This document shows, piece after piece, positions 26,295 through 35,292 of a stretch of 64,000 bases of DNA. Origin of the DNA: Natrinema sp046097095 (GTDB lineage Archaea > Halobacteriota > Halobacteria > Halobacteriales > Natrialbaceae); the NCBI RefSeq assembly GCF_046097095.1, contig NZ_CP175698.1, positions 1,674,001-1,738,000 on the forward strand, written 5' to 3'. The notes beneath the pieces were generated by a model. It was not told the origin of the DNA and searched no databases. It saw only the letters and a program-made list of their open reading frames with translations. The number at the start of each line of letters is the position of its first letter. The first letter of the stretch is position 1. The position numbers and the translations under genes are program-made.

Positions 26295-26945
26295 ATGACG
26301 GAGCAATCCTGCGAATGCTGTGGCACAGTCGAACGACAGTCCGCCGAGGGATCTCGAGCGGACGAGCCGTCGGGCGACCGTTGGCTCGGCGGTGCGTCCG
26401 TCATGGAAACGCCCCTGCCCGACGACGTTCGGACGGCGATGGCGGAGTTCTTCGGCGACGCATCGATCGCGACGCTCGAGGACTGGGTCGCCGAACTCCG
26501 GGAGCGGACCGGCGGCGGGTCGATCGACGCCGACGACCTCTGTCACGCCGACGGGGAGACGGCTCATTGGGGCGACCTCGACGGCACCCGGTACCACTTC
26601 CGATGTTTCTACGACGCCGTCGCGCTCGCCGAACTGGCGTCGGAACCGATCGAGATTCGCACGGAGAGTCCGAGCGGGGAAGTCGTCGAGGCACGAGCGA
26701 CGGGCGACGGCGGACTGACCGCGTCGCCGTCGACGGCGGCCGTCTCGTTCGGGATCGCGACCGACGCTTCAACCGCGAGCGAGAAGCCGACGCTCGAGGA
26801 CGCCTACGCCGCGATCTGTCCGACGGTCCGGGCGTTTCCGACGCGGGACGCATACGAACAGTGGGCAACAGAAACGAACGCAGCGACTATCGGTATGCCG
26901 TTATCGGCCGCGACGGGGGTCGCGACCGGACTCGTCGACGATTAG
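26295..26945 (+). CDS. MerB-like alkylmercury lyase family protein
   Basis: A 216-residue protein resembling organomercurial lyases, which cleave the C-Hg bond. C104 and D107 (RCFYD) match the MerB Cys-x-x-Asp pair, and C175 (AAICPTVRAFPTRDAYEQW) sits where the second catalytic Cys of MerB lies, so all three key residues appear present. The N-terminus has an additional cluster C6, C8, C9. No merA or merT-like gene is adjacent, so mercury resistance cannot be assumed; archaeal relatives may have other roles. Regulated presumably by the divergent HxlR protein. Confidence 0.75.
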   Translation: MTEQSCECCGTVERQSAEGSRADEPSGDRWLGGASVMETPLPDDVRTAMAEFFGDASIATLEDWVAELRERTGGGSIDADDLCHADGETAHWGDLDGTRYHFRCFYDAVALAELASEPIEIRTESPSGEVVEARATGDGGLTASPSTAAVSFGIATDASTASEKPTLEDAYAAICPTVRAFPTRDAYEQWATETNAATIGMPLSAATGVATGLVDD

Positions 26946-26960
26946 TCACGGACACCCCAG

Positions 26961-27122
26961 TTATCGCCAGGCCGGAAGCGTCGGCGCGTCGTCCGCCTGC
27001 ATGGAGAGCCAGGCACCGTCGGCGGAAATGTCTGCAATGACGTACTCATCGCTCGCGGCCGTCGAATCGATCGAACCGACGATGGTGTCGTCGGACGTCA
27101 TGGCGTGGGGGTCCGTCGCCAT
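26961..27122 (-). CDS. DUF7556 family small protein
   Basis: A 53-residue acidic protein (ending DEYVIADISADGAWLSMQADDAPTLPAWR, here split: DEYVIADISADGAWLSM and QADDAPTLPAWR) that resembles small haloarchaeal DUF7556 proteins. A minus-strand TTTATATA at 27145-27152 is about 27 nt from the ATG at 27122. That makes the upstream ATG at 27143, which touches the TATA box, an unlikely start. Function unknown; convergent with the MerB-like gene. Confidence 0.75.
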   Translation of the reverse strand: MATDPHAMTSDDTIVGSIDSTAASDEYVIADISADGAWLSMQADDAPTLPAWR

Positions 27123-27144
27123 GAGTGAGATCCACTCCCACATG

Positions 27145-27152
27145 TATATAAA
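27145..27152 (-). promoter_or_regulatory. TATA box deciding the DUF7556 start
   Basis: TTTATATA on the minus strand, centred 27 nt before the ATG at 27122; implies a leaderless transcript. Confidence 0.6.
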
Positions 27153-27224
27153 CTCATCGAATCGGACTGTCCGTTTATGATACCAATCGGTAATCGGACG
27201 GATGGCGGGCTATGAAACACTGGG

Positions 27225-27230
27225 TTTATA
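27225..27230 (+). promoter_or_regulatory. TATA box of the CBS-domain gene
   Basis: TTTATA about 28 nt upstream of the ATG at 27256, which favours that ATG over the in-frame ATG at 27202. Confidence 0.55.
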
Positions 27231-27255
27231 CTCATTTTCGCCGTACCGACGGGAT

Positions 27256-28110
27256 ATGAACGTAGCCGACGCGATGACGCCCCGCGAGGACGTGGTGACC
27301 GCTGACCTGCCAGGTACTCGCTCGGACGTCCTCGAGTATCTCCAAGAACAGTCGTTTTCGTCCGTTCCGGTCGTCAAGCCGACGGATGACGGCCTCGAGT
27401 ACCGGGGGTTGATCTCCCGGGAGACGCTGATCGAACAGCCCGACGAGGACCAGCTCGTCATACTGATGGAGGAGGACGTGCCGACGACGACCGCCGGGAC
27501 CGCACTCGAGGAGGTCGCACAGACGATGGTCGAAAACGGCGCACGGCGCGTCCCGGTCGTCGACGGCGAGTTCGAAGGAATCGTCACGGTGACGGACGTG
27601 ATCCACGCGATCGCGACGGGCGACCAGAAGACGTCGGGAAGCGTCGAGGCCTACGTCAGCGACGACGTGAACACGACCTACGAGGGTGCGCCCCTGCCGG
27701 TCGCCGAACGGGAGCTCTCCTACGCGAACGTTCCGTACACCGTCGCGTTAGACGATGACGGAGAGATGAGCGGCGTCCTCACCGAGGTCGACATCCTCGA
27801 GGTCGCCCGGATCGTCGAGGGCGAGGAGGCGACCGGCAACAACTTCGGCGATCAGGACGACGAGTGGTCCTGGGAGGGGATCAAGGCCGTCGGCAGCCGC
27901 TACCTCCCGACCCGCGACATCGAGATTCCGGCGGGCTCGATCCGGGAGTTCATGAGCGACGACGTCGTGACGGTCTCGGCCGACACGTCGGTCCAAGAGG
28001 CCGCCCAGCGGATGATCAGCAACGACATCGAACAGATCCCGCTGGTCACGGGCGAGCAGCTGGTCGGCATCGTCCGTGACGTCGATCTGCTGGAGGTCCT
28101 CTATGAGTGA
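27256..28110 (+). CDS. Four-CBS-domain protein
   Basis: A 284-residue protein made of two CBS pairs. CBS motifs are visible at about 3-55 (NVADAMTPREDVVTADL), 65-120 (ENGARRVPVVDGEFEGIVTVTDVI), 130-185 and 225-280 (IREFMSDDVVTVSADTSVQEAAQRM, ending GIVRDVDLLEVLYE). CBS pairs bind adenosyl ligands such as AMP, ATP or SAM and usually regulate a partner. It overlaps glyS by 8 nt, so the two are translationally coupled; a regulatory link to glycyl-tRNA synthetase or to cell energy state is a guess. Confidence 0.92.
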   Translation: MNVADAMTPREDVVTADLPGTRSDVLEYLQEQSFSSVPVVKPTDDGLEYRGLISRETLIEQPDEDQLVILMEEDVPTTTAGTALEEVAQTMVENGARRVPVVDGEFEGIVTVTDVIHAIATGDQKTSGSVEAYVSDDVNTTYEGAPLPVAERELSYANVPYTVALDDDGEMSGVLTEVDILEVARIVEGEEATGNNFGDQDDEWSWEGIKAVGSRYLPTRDIEIPAGSIREFMSDDVVTVSADTSVQEAAQRMISNDIEQIPLVTGEQLVGIVRDVDLLEVLYE

Positions 28111-29920
28111 GCGCGAAGACACGGCGATCGAACCGACGAGCGAGAGGCTGACCGAACTGGCGAAACGGCGTGGGTACTTCTTCCAGTCGTCGGGTGCGTA
28201 CGGTGGCGTCGGCGGCTTCTACACCTTCGGCCCGCAGGGCGCGGCGCTGAAAGGCAACGTCGAGGACGCCTGGCGCGAGCGCTTCGCGGTCGCGGAGGGC
28301 AACATGGAGATCGACGCGCCGACGATCATGCCCGAGCCCGTCTTCGAAGCCTCGGGCCACCTCGAGGGATTCGACGACATGCTCGTCGAGTGTCCCGAGT
28401 GCGGCGAGAGCCACCGGGCGGACCACGTCGTCGAAGATGAGACGGAGTACGAGGACGCCGAGAGCCTTCCAGTTCCCGAAGTCGAGGACGTCATCGCGGA
28501 GTACGAACTCGTCTGCCCGAACTGCGGCGCGGGACTCGCGGGCCAGGCCGTCGAGACGTTCAACCTCATGTTCGCGACGAACATCGGCCCCGGTGACTCC
28601 CAGCCGGGCTATCTGCGGCCCGAGACCGCACAGGGCATCTTCGTCGAATTCCCCCGGCTCAAGGAGTACGCGCGCAACCAGCTTCCCTTCGGCGTCACCC
28701 AGATCGGCCGGGCCTACCGCAACGAAATCAGCCCCCGACGCTCGATCATTCGCACGCGGGAGTTTACACAGGCCGAACTCGAGTACTTCGTCGACCCCGA
28801 GACCGACGAACCCGACCTATCGAGTGTCGAGGACGTCGAGGTGACGCTGTATCCGGCCAGCGAGCAAAACGCCGAGGACGGTTCGGAGATCGAGATGACC
28901 ATCGGCGAGGCCGTCGCCGAGGGCATCATCACTGACCAGTGGGTCGCGTACTTCCTCGGCGTCGCGAAGCCGTGGTACGAGGCAGTCGGCGTGGACATGG
29001 ACCGGTTTCGCTACCGCCAGCACCTCTCGGGCGAGCGAGCCCACTACGCCAGCGACTGCTGGGACGCCGAGAGCGAGATCGACGGCAACTGGATCGAGAT
29101 GTCCGGCTTCGCCCACCGCGGCAACTACGACCTCTCGAAACACGCCGAACACTCCGGCGACCGCTTTACGATCTTCCGGCAGTACGACGAGCCAAAGACC
29201 GTCGAGCGCGCGACGGTCGACCCCGACATGAGCTATCTCGGCCCCGAGTTCGGGGGCAACGCGCAGGCAGTGGTCGGGAAACTCGAGGACCTCGCGGCTC
29301 GCGACCGCTCCGCATTTGACGGTGAGGCGGTCGAGATCGACCTCGAGGGCGAGAGCCACGAGCTTCCCGTCGAGAAGACCGGCTTCGCGGTCGAGGAACA
29401 GACCGAGGCCGGCGAGCATATCACGCCCCACGTCGTCGAGCCCTCCTTCGGCATCGACCGATTGGTCTACACCGTCCTCCACCACGCCTACCGCGAGGAC
29501 GAGGTCGACGGCGAAGAGCGTACCTTCCTCGAGCTCGAGCCCGAAGTCGCGCCCACCTTCGTCGGCGTCTTCCCACTGCAAAGCGACGACGAACTCGAGG
29601 CCGAAGCTCGAGATATCGCTGCGGACCTGCGCGAGGCGGGACTGTCGGTCACCTACGACGACTCGGGCAATATCGGCCGGCGCTACCGCCGGCAAGACGA
29701 AGTCGGCACGCCGTTTTGCGTGACCGTCGACTACGAGAGCATCGAGGAGAGCGAGGCGCAACGCGCCTCGGATGACGCGAGCGGGGATACCCCGCGAGCG
29801 AACGGCGGCGTCACGGTCCGCGAACGCGACTCGACGGCCCAGAAACGGCTCCCGATCGACGACCTCCCCGAGACGCTGTCGGCGATCCGGGCCGGCGACC
29901 TTGAGTTCGAGGAGCTGTAA
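28103..29920 (+). CDS. glyS: Glycine--tRNA ligase
   Basis: Class II aminoacyl-tRNA synthetase of the archaeal/eukaryotic alpha2 type, 605 residues; charges tRNA-Gly in the cytoplasm. The N-terminus ELAKRRGYFFQSSGAYGGVGGFYTFGP is diagnostic. Motif 2 is YRNEISPR near 210, followed by an insertion, and motif 3 is EPSFGIDRLVYTVL near 450. The C-terminal anticodon-binding domain starts near 485 (PTFVGVFPLQSDDELEA). Two Cys pairs (CPECGE, CPNCGA) near 100 and 140 may bind zinc. Starts inside the end of the CBS gene. Confidence 0.97.
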   Translation: MSEREDTAIEPTSERLTELAKRRGYFFQSSGAYGGVGGFYTFGPQGAALKGNVEDAWRERFAVAEGNMEIDAPTIMPEPVFEASGHLEGFDDMLVECPECGESHRADHVVEDETEYEDAESLPVPEVEDVIAEYELVCPNCGAGLAGQAVETFNLMFATNIGPGDSQPGYLRPETAQGIFVEFPRLKEYARNQLPFGVTQIGRAYRNEISPRRSIIRTREFTQAELEYFVDPETDEPDLSSVEDVEVTLYPASEQNAEDGSEIEMTIGEAVAEGIITDQWVAYFLGVAKPWYEAVGVDMDRFRYRQHLSGERAHYASDCWDAESEIDGNWIEMSGFAHRGNYDLSKHAEHSGDRFTIFRQYDEPKTVERATVDPDMSYLGPEFGGNAQAVVGKLEDLAARDRSAFDGEAVEIDLEGESHELPVEKTGFAVEEQTEAGEHITPHVVEPSFGIDRLVYTVLHHAYREDEVDGEERTFLELEPEVAPTFVGVFPLQSDDELEAEARDIAADLREAGLSVTYDDSGNIGRRYRRQDEVGTPFCVTVDYESIEESEAQRASDDASGDTPRANGGVTVRERDSTAQKRLPIDDLPETLSAIRAGDLEFEEL

Positions 29921-29988
29921 GCGGTTGTCTCGCCAGCGCTGGCGGCATCCAACTCTGTCGCATCCGCGAGCGAACGAGGTGAGCGATC

Positions 29989-30105
29989 GAGCCGACGACT
30001 GACCCAGAAGCCGCGCACGGCGCGGCTGGCGGGGAAGGAGGAGGCTTTTGATCAACCTTTTACCGAGCGAACGAGCGAAGCGAGTGAGCGCAGCGTAAAA
30101 GGTTG
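29989..30105. repeat. Structured intergenic repeat, copy 2
   Basis: Related to the element at 14661-14760. It has GCCGACGACTGACCCA (29991-30006; the other copy has GCCGACGACCGACCCA), a GC hairpin CCGCGC/GCGCGG (30011-30025), the box GGGGAAGGAGGAGGCTTTTG (30031-30050), then arms CAACCTTTTAC (30053-30063) and GTAAAAGGTTG (30095-30105) around CGAGCGAACGAGCGAAGCG. Arm sequences differ from copy 1 but remain complementary. It lies downstream of glyS. Confidence 0.7.
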
Positions 30106-30151
30106 GAATTGATCGACGCACTGAAGGTCACTTCACTCGAGGCACGATACG

Positions 30152-30736
30152 ATGGCCGACGAACTGAAGCGGCGGCTCGTCCACGCCAGCGGCTCGGGCC
30201 TCGTCGTGCTCTGGCTGCTCGCCGACTATCTGGCGGTCGGGCTGACGTGGACGCACTTTCGTGCGTTCATGATCGTCCTCGCAAGCGGTGCGCTTATCCT
30301 CGAGTTCTTTCGGCTCTGGATCGGGCTCGACTGGCGGCTCTACGAGGTGCTGACCCGCGAGTACGAACAGGATAACCCCGCCGCCTACGCCCTGTACCTG
30401 ATCAGCATGGCCGCCGTCGTGGTGGCGTTTGACCCGGACATCGCCCTCCCCGCGATGTTGATGCTCTCGCTTGGCGACCCGATCAGCGGCACGGTCTCGG
30501 ACAACAGCCTCCAGCGGATCAAGCCGCCGAAGGTGCTCGGAACGATGTTTCTCGTCTCCACGCTCGTCGCAATCCCGTTCCTGCCGCTGCCCGTCGCGGT
30601 GATCGCCGCAGTCGGCGCGACCATCGCCGACGGCGTCACCCTCGAGGTCCGCACCTACATCATCGACGACAACCTGACGATTCCGATCTACGCCGCCTGT
30701 CTGGCGTTCGCCGCGCTGAAACTCGTCGCCGCGTGA
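30152..30736 (+). CDS. Polyprenol/dolichol kinase-type membrane protein (SEC59/DGK1/VTE5-like)
   Basis: A 194-residue polytopic membrane protein, about five to six helices. Motifs of the CTP-dependent lipid kinase superfamily are visible: KRRLVHASGSG at the N-terminus, LSLGDPISGTVSD near 110 and IADGVTLEV with IDDNLTIPI near 155-175. Members phosphorylate dolichol, diacylglycerol or phytol; in archaea a role in polyprenol phosphate supply for glycosylation or in lipid metabolism is plausible. The substrate is not evident from the sequence. Confidence 0.85.
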   Translation: MADELKRRLVHASGSGLVVLWLLADYLAVGLTWTHFRAFMIVLASGALILEFFRLWIGLDWRLYEVLTREYEQDNPAAYALYLISMAAVVVAFDPDIALPAMLMLSLGDPISGTVSDNSLQRIKPPKVLGTMFLVSTLVAIPFLPLPVAVIAAVGATIADGVTLEVRTYIIDDNLTIPIYAACLAFAALKLVAA

Positions 30737-30852
30737 TCCCATTGCGTGGCCCACGGTGATTGCGCGACGGCGTATCGGCCGGTTCCGAAATCGGCAAACC
30801 CGTATCGTTCTGGAGCTATCAAGGCGCTCGCTGCGAAACGACAGTACTCACC

Positions 30853-32064
30853 GTGTCATCTCTGGGAGCGATCGACCGACTGTCGAACGTGCGGGCCTTC
30901 GTCGCGGACGGGCGCGGTTCGATTCTCGTCGCCGTCGCCGCCGGCTGGTTTCTCTCGATCGGAGTTCGGCTGGCGTATCCGGTACTACTTCCGTACCTCG
31001 GAGACACCTACGGCCTCGATCTAACGACGGCCGGATTCCTACTCACCGCGCTCTGGCTCTGCTACGCGCTGGGACAGCTCCCCGGCGGCCTGCTCGCCGA
31101 CCGAGTCGGCGAGGGGAACGTCCTCGTCGCGAGCACCGTGATCTCGGCGGTGACGCTCGGATTCGTCGCCGTCGCCGGCTCCGCACCGGTTGTCTACGTC
31201 GCCACGGCGGCGTTCGGCTTCGGAACGGCGCTGTACGGCGTCGCCCGCTTTACGACGCTGTCGAATACCTATCCCGACAACGACGGGACCGCGATCGGCG
31301 TGACGATGGCGGCGGGCCAGGCCGGCAACACGCTGTTGCCGCTTGCGGCCGGCGGCATCGCGTCGGCGTTCGCCTGGCAGTACGGGTTCGGGCTCGTCGT
31401 CCCGGCGTTTGCCGCCGTCGCGATCGGCCTCCGGTTCGCCGTCCCATCGCGCACCTCAGGGTCGACCAGCGCCGTCGACAGCGTCTCGCTCGAGACGGTT
31501 CGGTACGTGCTCTCCGAACTTCGCCGCCCGGAGATCCTCACCGTTGCGGCGATCCAGATTCTTACCTACTGCGTCTGGCAGGCGTTCACCGGCTTCTATC
31601 CGACCTACTTGATTCGGGTCAAGGGATTCTCCGAGGGTGTCGCGACCGGACTCTTCAGCGCCTTTTTCGCGGCGGGAATTGTCGTCCAGCCGCTGACCGG
31701 CCGGCTCTACGACCGGTTCGGCATCCGGAAATCACTGCCGCCGGTGCTGGGCGTCGTCGTCGTCTCGCTGGTCGCACTTCCCTTCCTCGAGGGGTTTTGG
31801 CCGCTCGTCGTCGGGACCGTCTTTCTCTCGAGCATCCTCGGCTACGGGACGATCACCCTGCCGTATATGACCTCGGCGTTTCCCTCGGACATGCAGGGAA
31901 CGGGACTCGGCTTCCTGCGGACCGTCTACATGACCATCGGCGCGCTGAGTCCGGTCGCGTTCGGCGCGCTCGCCGACCGGGGCTACTTCGACAAGGCGTA
32001 CTTCGTGCTGGCCGCGCTCGTGGCCGTCGCGATCGCTTTCACGTGGTGGCTGCCCGAACAGTGA
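30853..32064 (+). CDS. MFS transporter
   Basis: A membrane carrier with about twelve helices; the first is LVAVAAGWFLSIGVRLAYPVLLP, and the GQLPGGLLADRVGEGNVLV segment is the major-facilitator loop 2-3 motif. No substrate-specific feature was recognised. The start is uncertain: the GTG at 30853 gives a natural short cytoplasmic N-terminus (403 residues), while an ATG at 30760 would add 31 residues with no recognisable character. It lies after the lipid-kinase gene, convergent with tspO. Confidence 0.85.
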   Translation: MSSLGAIDRLSNVRAFVADGRGSILVAVAAGWFLSIGVRLAYPVLLPYLGDTYGLDLTTAGFLLTALWLCYALGQLPGGLLADRVGEGNVLVASTVISAVTLGFVAVAGSAPVVYVATAAFGFGTALYGVARFTTLSNTYPDNDGTAIGVTMAAGQAGNTLLPLAAGGIASAFAWQYGFGLVVPAFAAVAIGLRFAVPSRTSGSTSAVDSVSLETVRYVLSELRRPEILTVAAIQILTYCVWQAFTGFYPTYLIRVKGFSEGVATGLFSAFFAAGIVVQPLTGRLYDRFGIRKSLPPVLGVVVVSLVALPFLEGFWPLVVGTVFLSSILGYGTITLPYMTSAFPSDMQGTGLGFLRTVYMTIGALSPVAFGALADRGYFDKAYFVLAALVAVAIAFTWWLPEQ

Positions 32065-32088
32065 CCCCCGGCCAGGAAGCCGCTACGG

Positions 32089-32589
32089 CTACGCGTTCAG
32101 CCGCCAGAGCTCGGCATTGAGGACGGCGGCGAACGTCACCCAGGCGAGATACGGGACGAGCAGCGCCGCCGCGCGGCGGTCGACCCGGCGGAATGCGAGG
32201 ATCGTCGCGGCGATGAGCACCCAGAGGACGACGATGACGGCGAACGCGGCGAACAGCGCCTCGAGCGTGAAAAACGTCGGCGTCCAGACGACGTTGAACA
32301 ACATCTGTACGGCGAACAGCCCCAGCGCGAGCCGCCGGCCGTCGTCGTCGCTGCGCCAGACGAGCCAGAGCGCGACGCCGAGCAGCGTAAACAGGGTCGT
32401 CCAGACGACCGGAAACGCGATCGTCGGCGGGTAGAACCACGGCTTCGCGAGGCTCCGGAACCAGGCGCTCTCCGGCGAGGAGAGGATGCCCGGAAGACCG
32501 CCGACGACGTTTACCAGAAGGACGAACCCGGCTGCCCGAAGCAGCGATCCGGGATCGGGGACGGGGAGGGAGTTCGTACGCGTTTCCAT
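32089..32589 (-). CDS. tspO: TspO/MBR family protein
   Basis: A 166-residue five-helix membrane protein of the tryptophan-rich sensory protein family, which binds porphyrins and is tied to oxidative and light stress. Diagnostic segments are WFRSLAKPWFYPPTIAFPVVWTTLF near 45-70 and FNVVWTPTFF near 100; WVTFAAVLNAELWRLN ends the protein. A minus-strand GTATAAG at about 32612-32620 lies about 26 nt before the ATG at 32589, which favours it over a GTG at 32595. Confidence 0.93.
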   Translation of the reverse strand: METRTNSLPVPDPGSLLRAAGFVLLVNVVGGLPGILSSPESAWFRSLAKPWFYPPTIAFPVVWTTLFTLLGVALWLVWRSDDDGRRLALGLFAVQMLFNVVWTPTFFTLEALFAAFAVIVVLWVLIAATILAFRRVDRRAAALLVPYLAWVTFAAVLNAELWRLNA

Positions 32590-32748
32590 ACGCACTCTCC
32601 GTCGCGAGCGGGCTTATACCGATGGCCGACCATCGGCTCGACGGATTGAATCGGTAGCGCGACGTGGCGTCTCGTCACCGCTCGAGCGCCGGACCACTTT
32701 CACCGCGGTACGAGAACCCTTATTCGAAGCGGGGATGAACGCCCGGTA

Positions 32749-35184
32749 ATGGCAGCGACGGACGAGGACGCGACGACGCCGTCGATCGAGCATCCGCTCC
32801 TCGAACCCGACTTCTTGGAACGGCGACTCTACCAGCTGAAACTCGCGGGCACGGCCGCGAACCACCACACCCTCGTCTGTCTCCCCACGGGGCTGGGGAA
32901 GACGACGGTGAGCCTGCTCGTGACGGCGCGCAGACTCGAGGAGGTCGGCGGGACATCCCTGATGCTCGCGCCGACGAAACCACTCGTCCAGCAGCACGCG
33001 GACTTCTATCGCGAGGCCCTGCAGATCCCCGACGATGAAATCGTCGTCTTCACCGGCGACGTGAGCCCCGACGACCGCGCCGAGACCTGGGAGTCGGCGA
33101 CGGTCGTAATGGCGACCCCGCAGGTGATCGAAAACGACCTCGTCGGGAGCCGCATCTCGCTTGCGGACGTGACCCACATCACGTTCGACGAGTGCCACCG
33201 CGCGACCGGCGACTACGCCTACAACTACATCGCCGAGCGCTACCACGAAGACGCCGATCAGCCGCTCGTGACGGGCATGTCGGCCTCGCCCGGCGGCGAC
33301 GAGGAGGCCATCCTCGAGGTCTGCGAAAATCTCGGCCTCCAGGAAGTCGAGGTGATGACCGAAGAGGACGCCGACGTCGACGAGTTCACACACGAGACCG
33401 ACGTCGAGTGGGAGCGGATCGACCTCCCCGAGGAGGTCATAGAAATCCGGGATGCGCTTAACGAGGTGATCACAGAGCGCCTCGAGAAGCTCAAGGAACT
33501 GGGCGTAGCGAGTTCGACCCAACCCGATCAGTCCCAGAAGGATCTCAACCGGATACGGGCCGAACTACAGCAGTTGATCGACAACGACCAGTCGGAGGGA
33601 TTCGAGGGGATGTCGATCCACGCGGAGGTGATGAAGCTCCGACAGGCCGTCACCCTCGTGGAGACCCAGAGCGTCGAGGCGCTGCGCCGGTACTTCGAGC
33701 GCCAGCGCAATCAGGCTCGCTCGTCGGGCGCGTCGAAGGCGAGCCAGCGGATGGTCTCCGATCCTCGCGTCCGCGAAGCCATGCGAAAGGCCGAGAGCTT
33801 CGACGAGCTCCACCCCAAGTACAGCAAAGCGCGGATGCTACTCGCCGAAACGCTGGGGCTCGAGGGCGGCGAGCGCGTCATCGTCTTCACCGAGTCCCGG
33901 GACACGGCCGAGGCGCTGACGGAGTTCCTCTCGGAGAGCTTCGACGCCAAGCGGTTCGTCGGACAGGGCGACCGCGAGGGCTCCGACGGGATGACCCAGA
34001 AACAGCAACAGGAGGTGTTAGACGAGTTCCGCGCCGGCGAGTTCGAGGTGCTGGTTTCGACCTCCGTCGCCGAGGAGGGCCTGGACGTGCCGGAAGTCGA
34101 CCTCGTGTGCTTCTACGAGCCTGTCCCGACCGCGATCCGCTCGATCCAGCGGAAGGGTCGGACTGGCCGCCAGTCCGAGGGCCGCGTCGTCGTCCTCATG
34201 GCCGAGGACACCCGCGACGAGGCCTACTTCTGGATCTCGCGCCGCCGTGAGAAGGAGATGGAGTCCGAGCTGCGCGACCTGAAGGGGATGGCCGACGACT
34301 TAGCGGATGAACTCGACGACTCCCAGCAGTCGCTTGCCGATTTCGAGGACGACGGAGAACGCGGAGCGAAAGTAAACGGCGACGGCGAGACCCCCGACGC
34401 CGTCGGCGACTCTTCCAGCGGAAGCGGAGGGGTCGGCGACCGGCCGGGACTGCAGGAGTTCGACGACGGAGCCGACACCGCTGAGTCGGCAGACAACGCG
34501 GCCGAAACGCACGAACCGCACGCCGAGGGCGAGACCGTCGAAATCGTCGCCGATCAGCGCGAGATGGACGCCAACATCGCCCGAGACCTCTCGCGACGGG
34601 AGGAAATCGACGTGCGCCTCGAGACGCTCGAGGTCGGCGACTACGTCCTGTCGGATCGGGTCGTCGTCGAGCGCAAGTCCGTCGCGGACTTCGTCGACTC
34701 GCTGGTCGGCGGCGACCGGTCGGTCTTCGAGCAGGTCGGCGCGATGGCCCGCCACTACTCACGGCCGATCGTGATCGTCGAGGGCGAGGGACTGTACGAA
34801 CAGCGCGACGTGCACCCGAACGCGGTACGAGGCGCGCTCTCGAGTCTCGCCGTCGATTTCGGCGCGAGCGTCTTGCGGACCGAACGCGAGGACGACACGA
34901 CCGAACTGCTCGCGGTGATCGCCGGCCGCGAACAGGCGACCGCCGACCGCGAGGTGTCGGTCCACGGCGAGAAGGGCAGCAAGACCCTGAGCGAACAACA
35001 GGAGTACGTCGTCGCCTCCATCGCCGAAATCGGACCCGTCACGGCACGATCGTTGCTCGAGGAGTTCGGCACCGTCGAGGGCGTGATGATTGCGACCGAA
35101 GACGAGTTACAGGCGGCCGATGGCGTCGGGACGGTAACTGCAGAGCGGATTCGGGAGGTCGTCGGGAGCGACTATTCGGGGTAG
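32749..35184 (+). CDS. hef: Hef helicase-nuclease (FANCM/XPF-type)
   Basis: Archaeal fork-remodelling enzyme, 811 residues. Superfamily-2 helicase: Walker A LPTGLGKTT near 46, DECH box near 147, an SF2 thumb-like insertion at about 240-330, and motif VI QRKGRTGRQ near 468. An acidic linker (about 520-600) leads to an ERCC4-type nuclease with ERKSVADF near 641 and two C-terminal HhH motifs (IGPVTARSLLEEFG and GVGTVTAERI). Helicase and nuclease are both present and intact. The role in stalled-fork repair is known for the family; no partner gene is adjacent. Confidence 0.95.
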   Translation: MAATDEDATTPSIEHPLLEPDFLERRLYQLKLAGTAANHHTLVCLPTGLGKTTVSLLVTARRLEEVGGTSLMLAPTKPLVQQHADFYREALQIPDDEIVVFTGDVSPDDRAETWESATVVMATPQVIENDLVGSRISLADVTHITFDECHRATGDYAYNYIAERYHEDADQPLVTGMSASPGGDEEAILEVCENLGLQEVEVMTEEDADVDEFTHETDVEWERIDLPEEVIEIRDALNEVITERLEKLKELGVASSTQPDQSQKDLNRIRAELQQLIDNDQSEGFEGMSIHAEVMKLRQAVTLVETQSVEALRRYFERQRNQARSSGASKASQRMVSDPRVREAMRKAESFDELHPKYSKARMLLAETLGLEGGERVIVFTESRDTAEALTEFLSESFDAKRFVGQGDREGSDGMTQKQQQEVLDEFRAGEFEVLVSTSVAEEGLDVPEVDLVCFYEPVPTAIRSIQRKGRTGRQSEGRVVVLMAEDTRDEAYFWISRRREKEMESELRDLKGMADDLADELDDSQQSLADFEDDGERGAKVNGDGETPDAVGDSSSGSGGVGDRPGLQEFDDGADTAESADNAAETHEPHAEGETVEIVADQREMDANIARDLSRREEIDVRLETLEVGDYVLSDRVVVERKSVADFVDSLVGGDRSVFEQVGAMARHYSRPIVIVEGEGLYEQRDVHPNAVRGALSSLAVDFGASVLRTEREDDTTELLAVIAGREQATADREVSVHGEKGSKTLSEQQEYVVASIAEIGPVTARSLLEEFGTVEGVMIATEDELQAADGVGTVTAERIREVVGSDYSG

Positions 35185-35292
35185 CGGATCGGGATCAACG
35201 GCACGATATTCCGATACCACGTAGGAGCGAAGCAGGCGAAGCCAGCCGTCTCATTTCGAGTCACGAAGAACGGATTACCGACCGAGCGCAGT

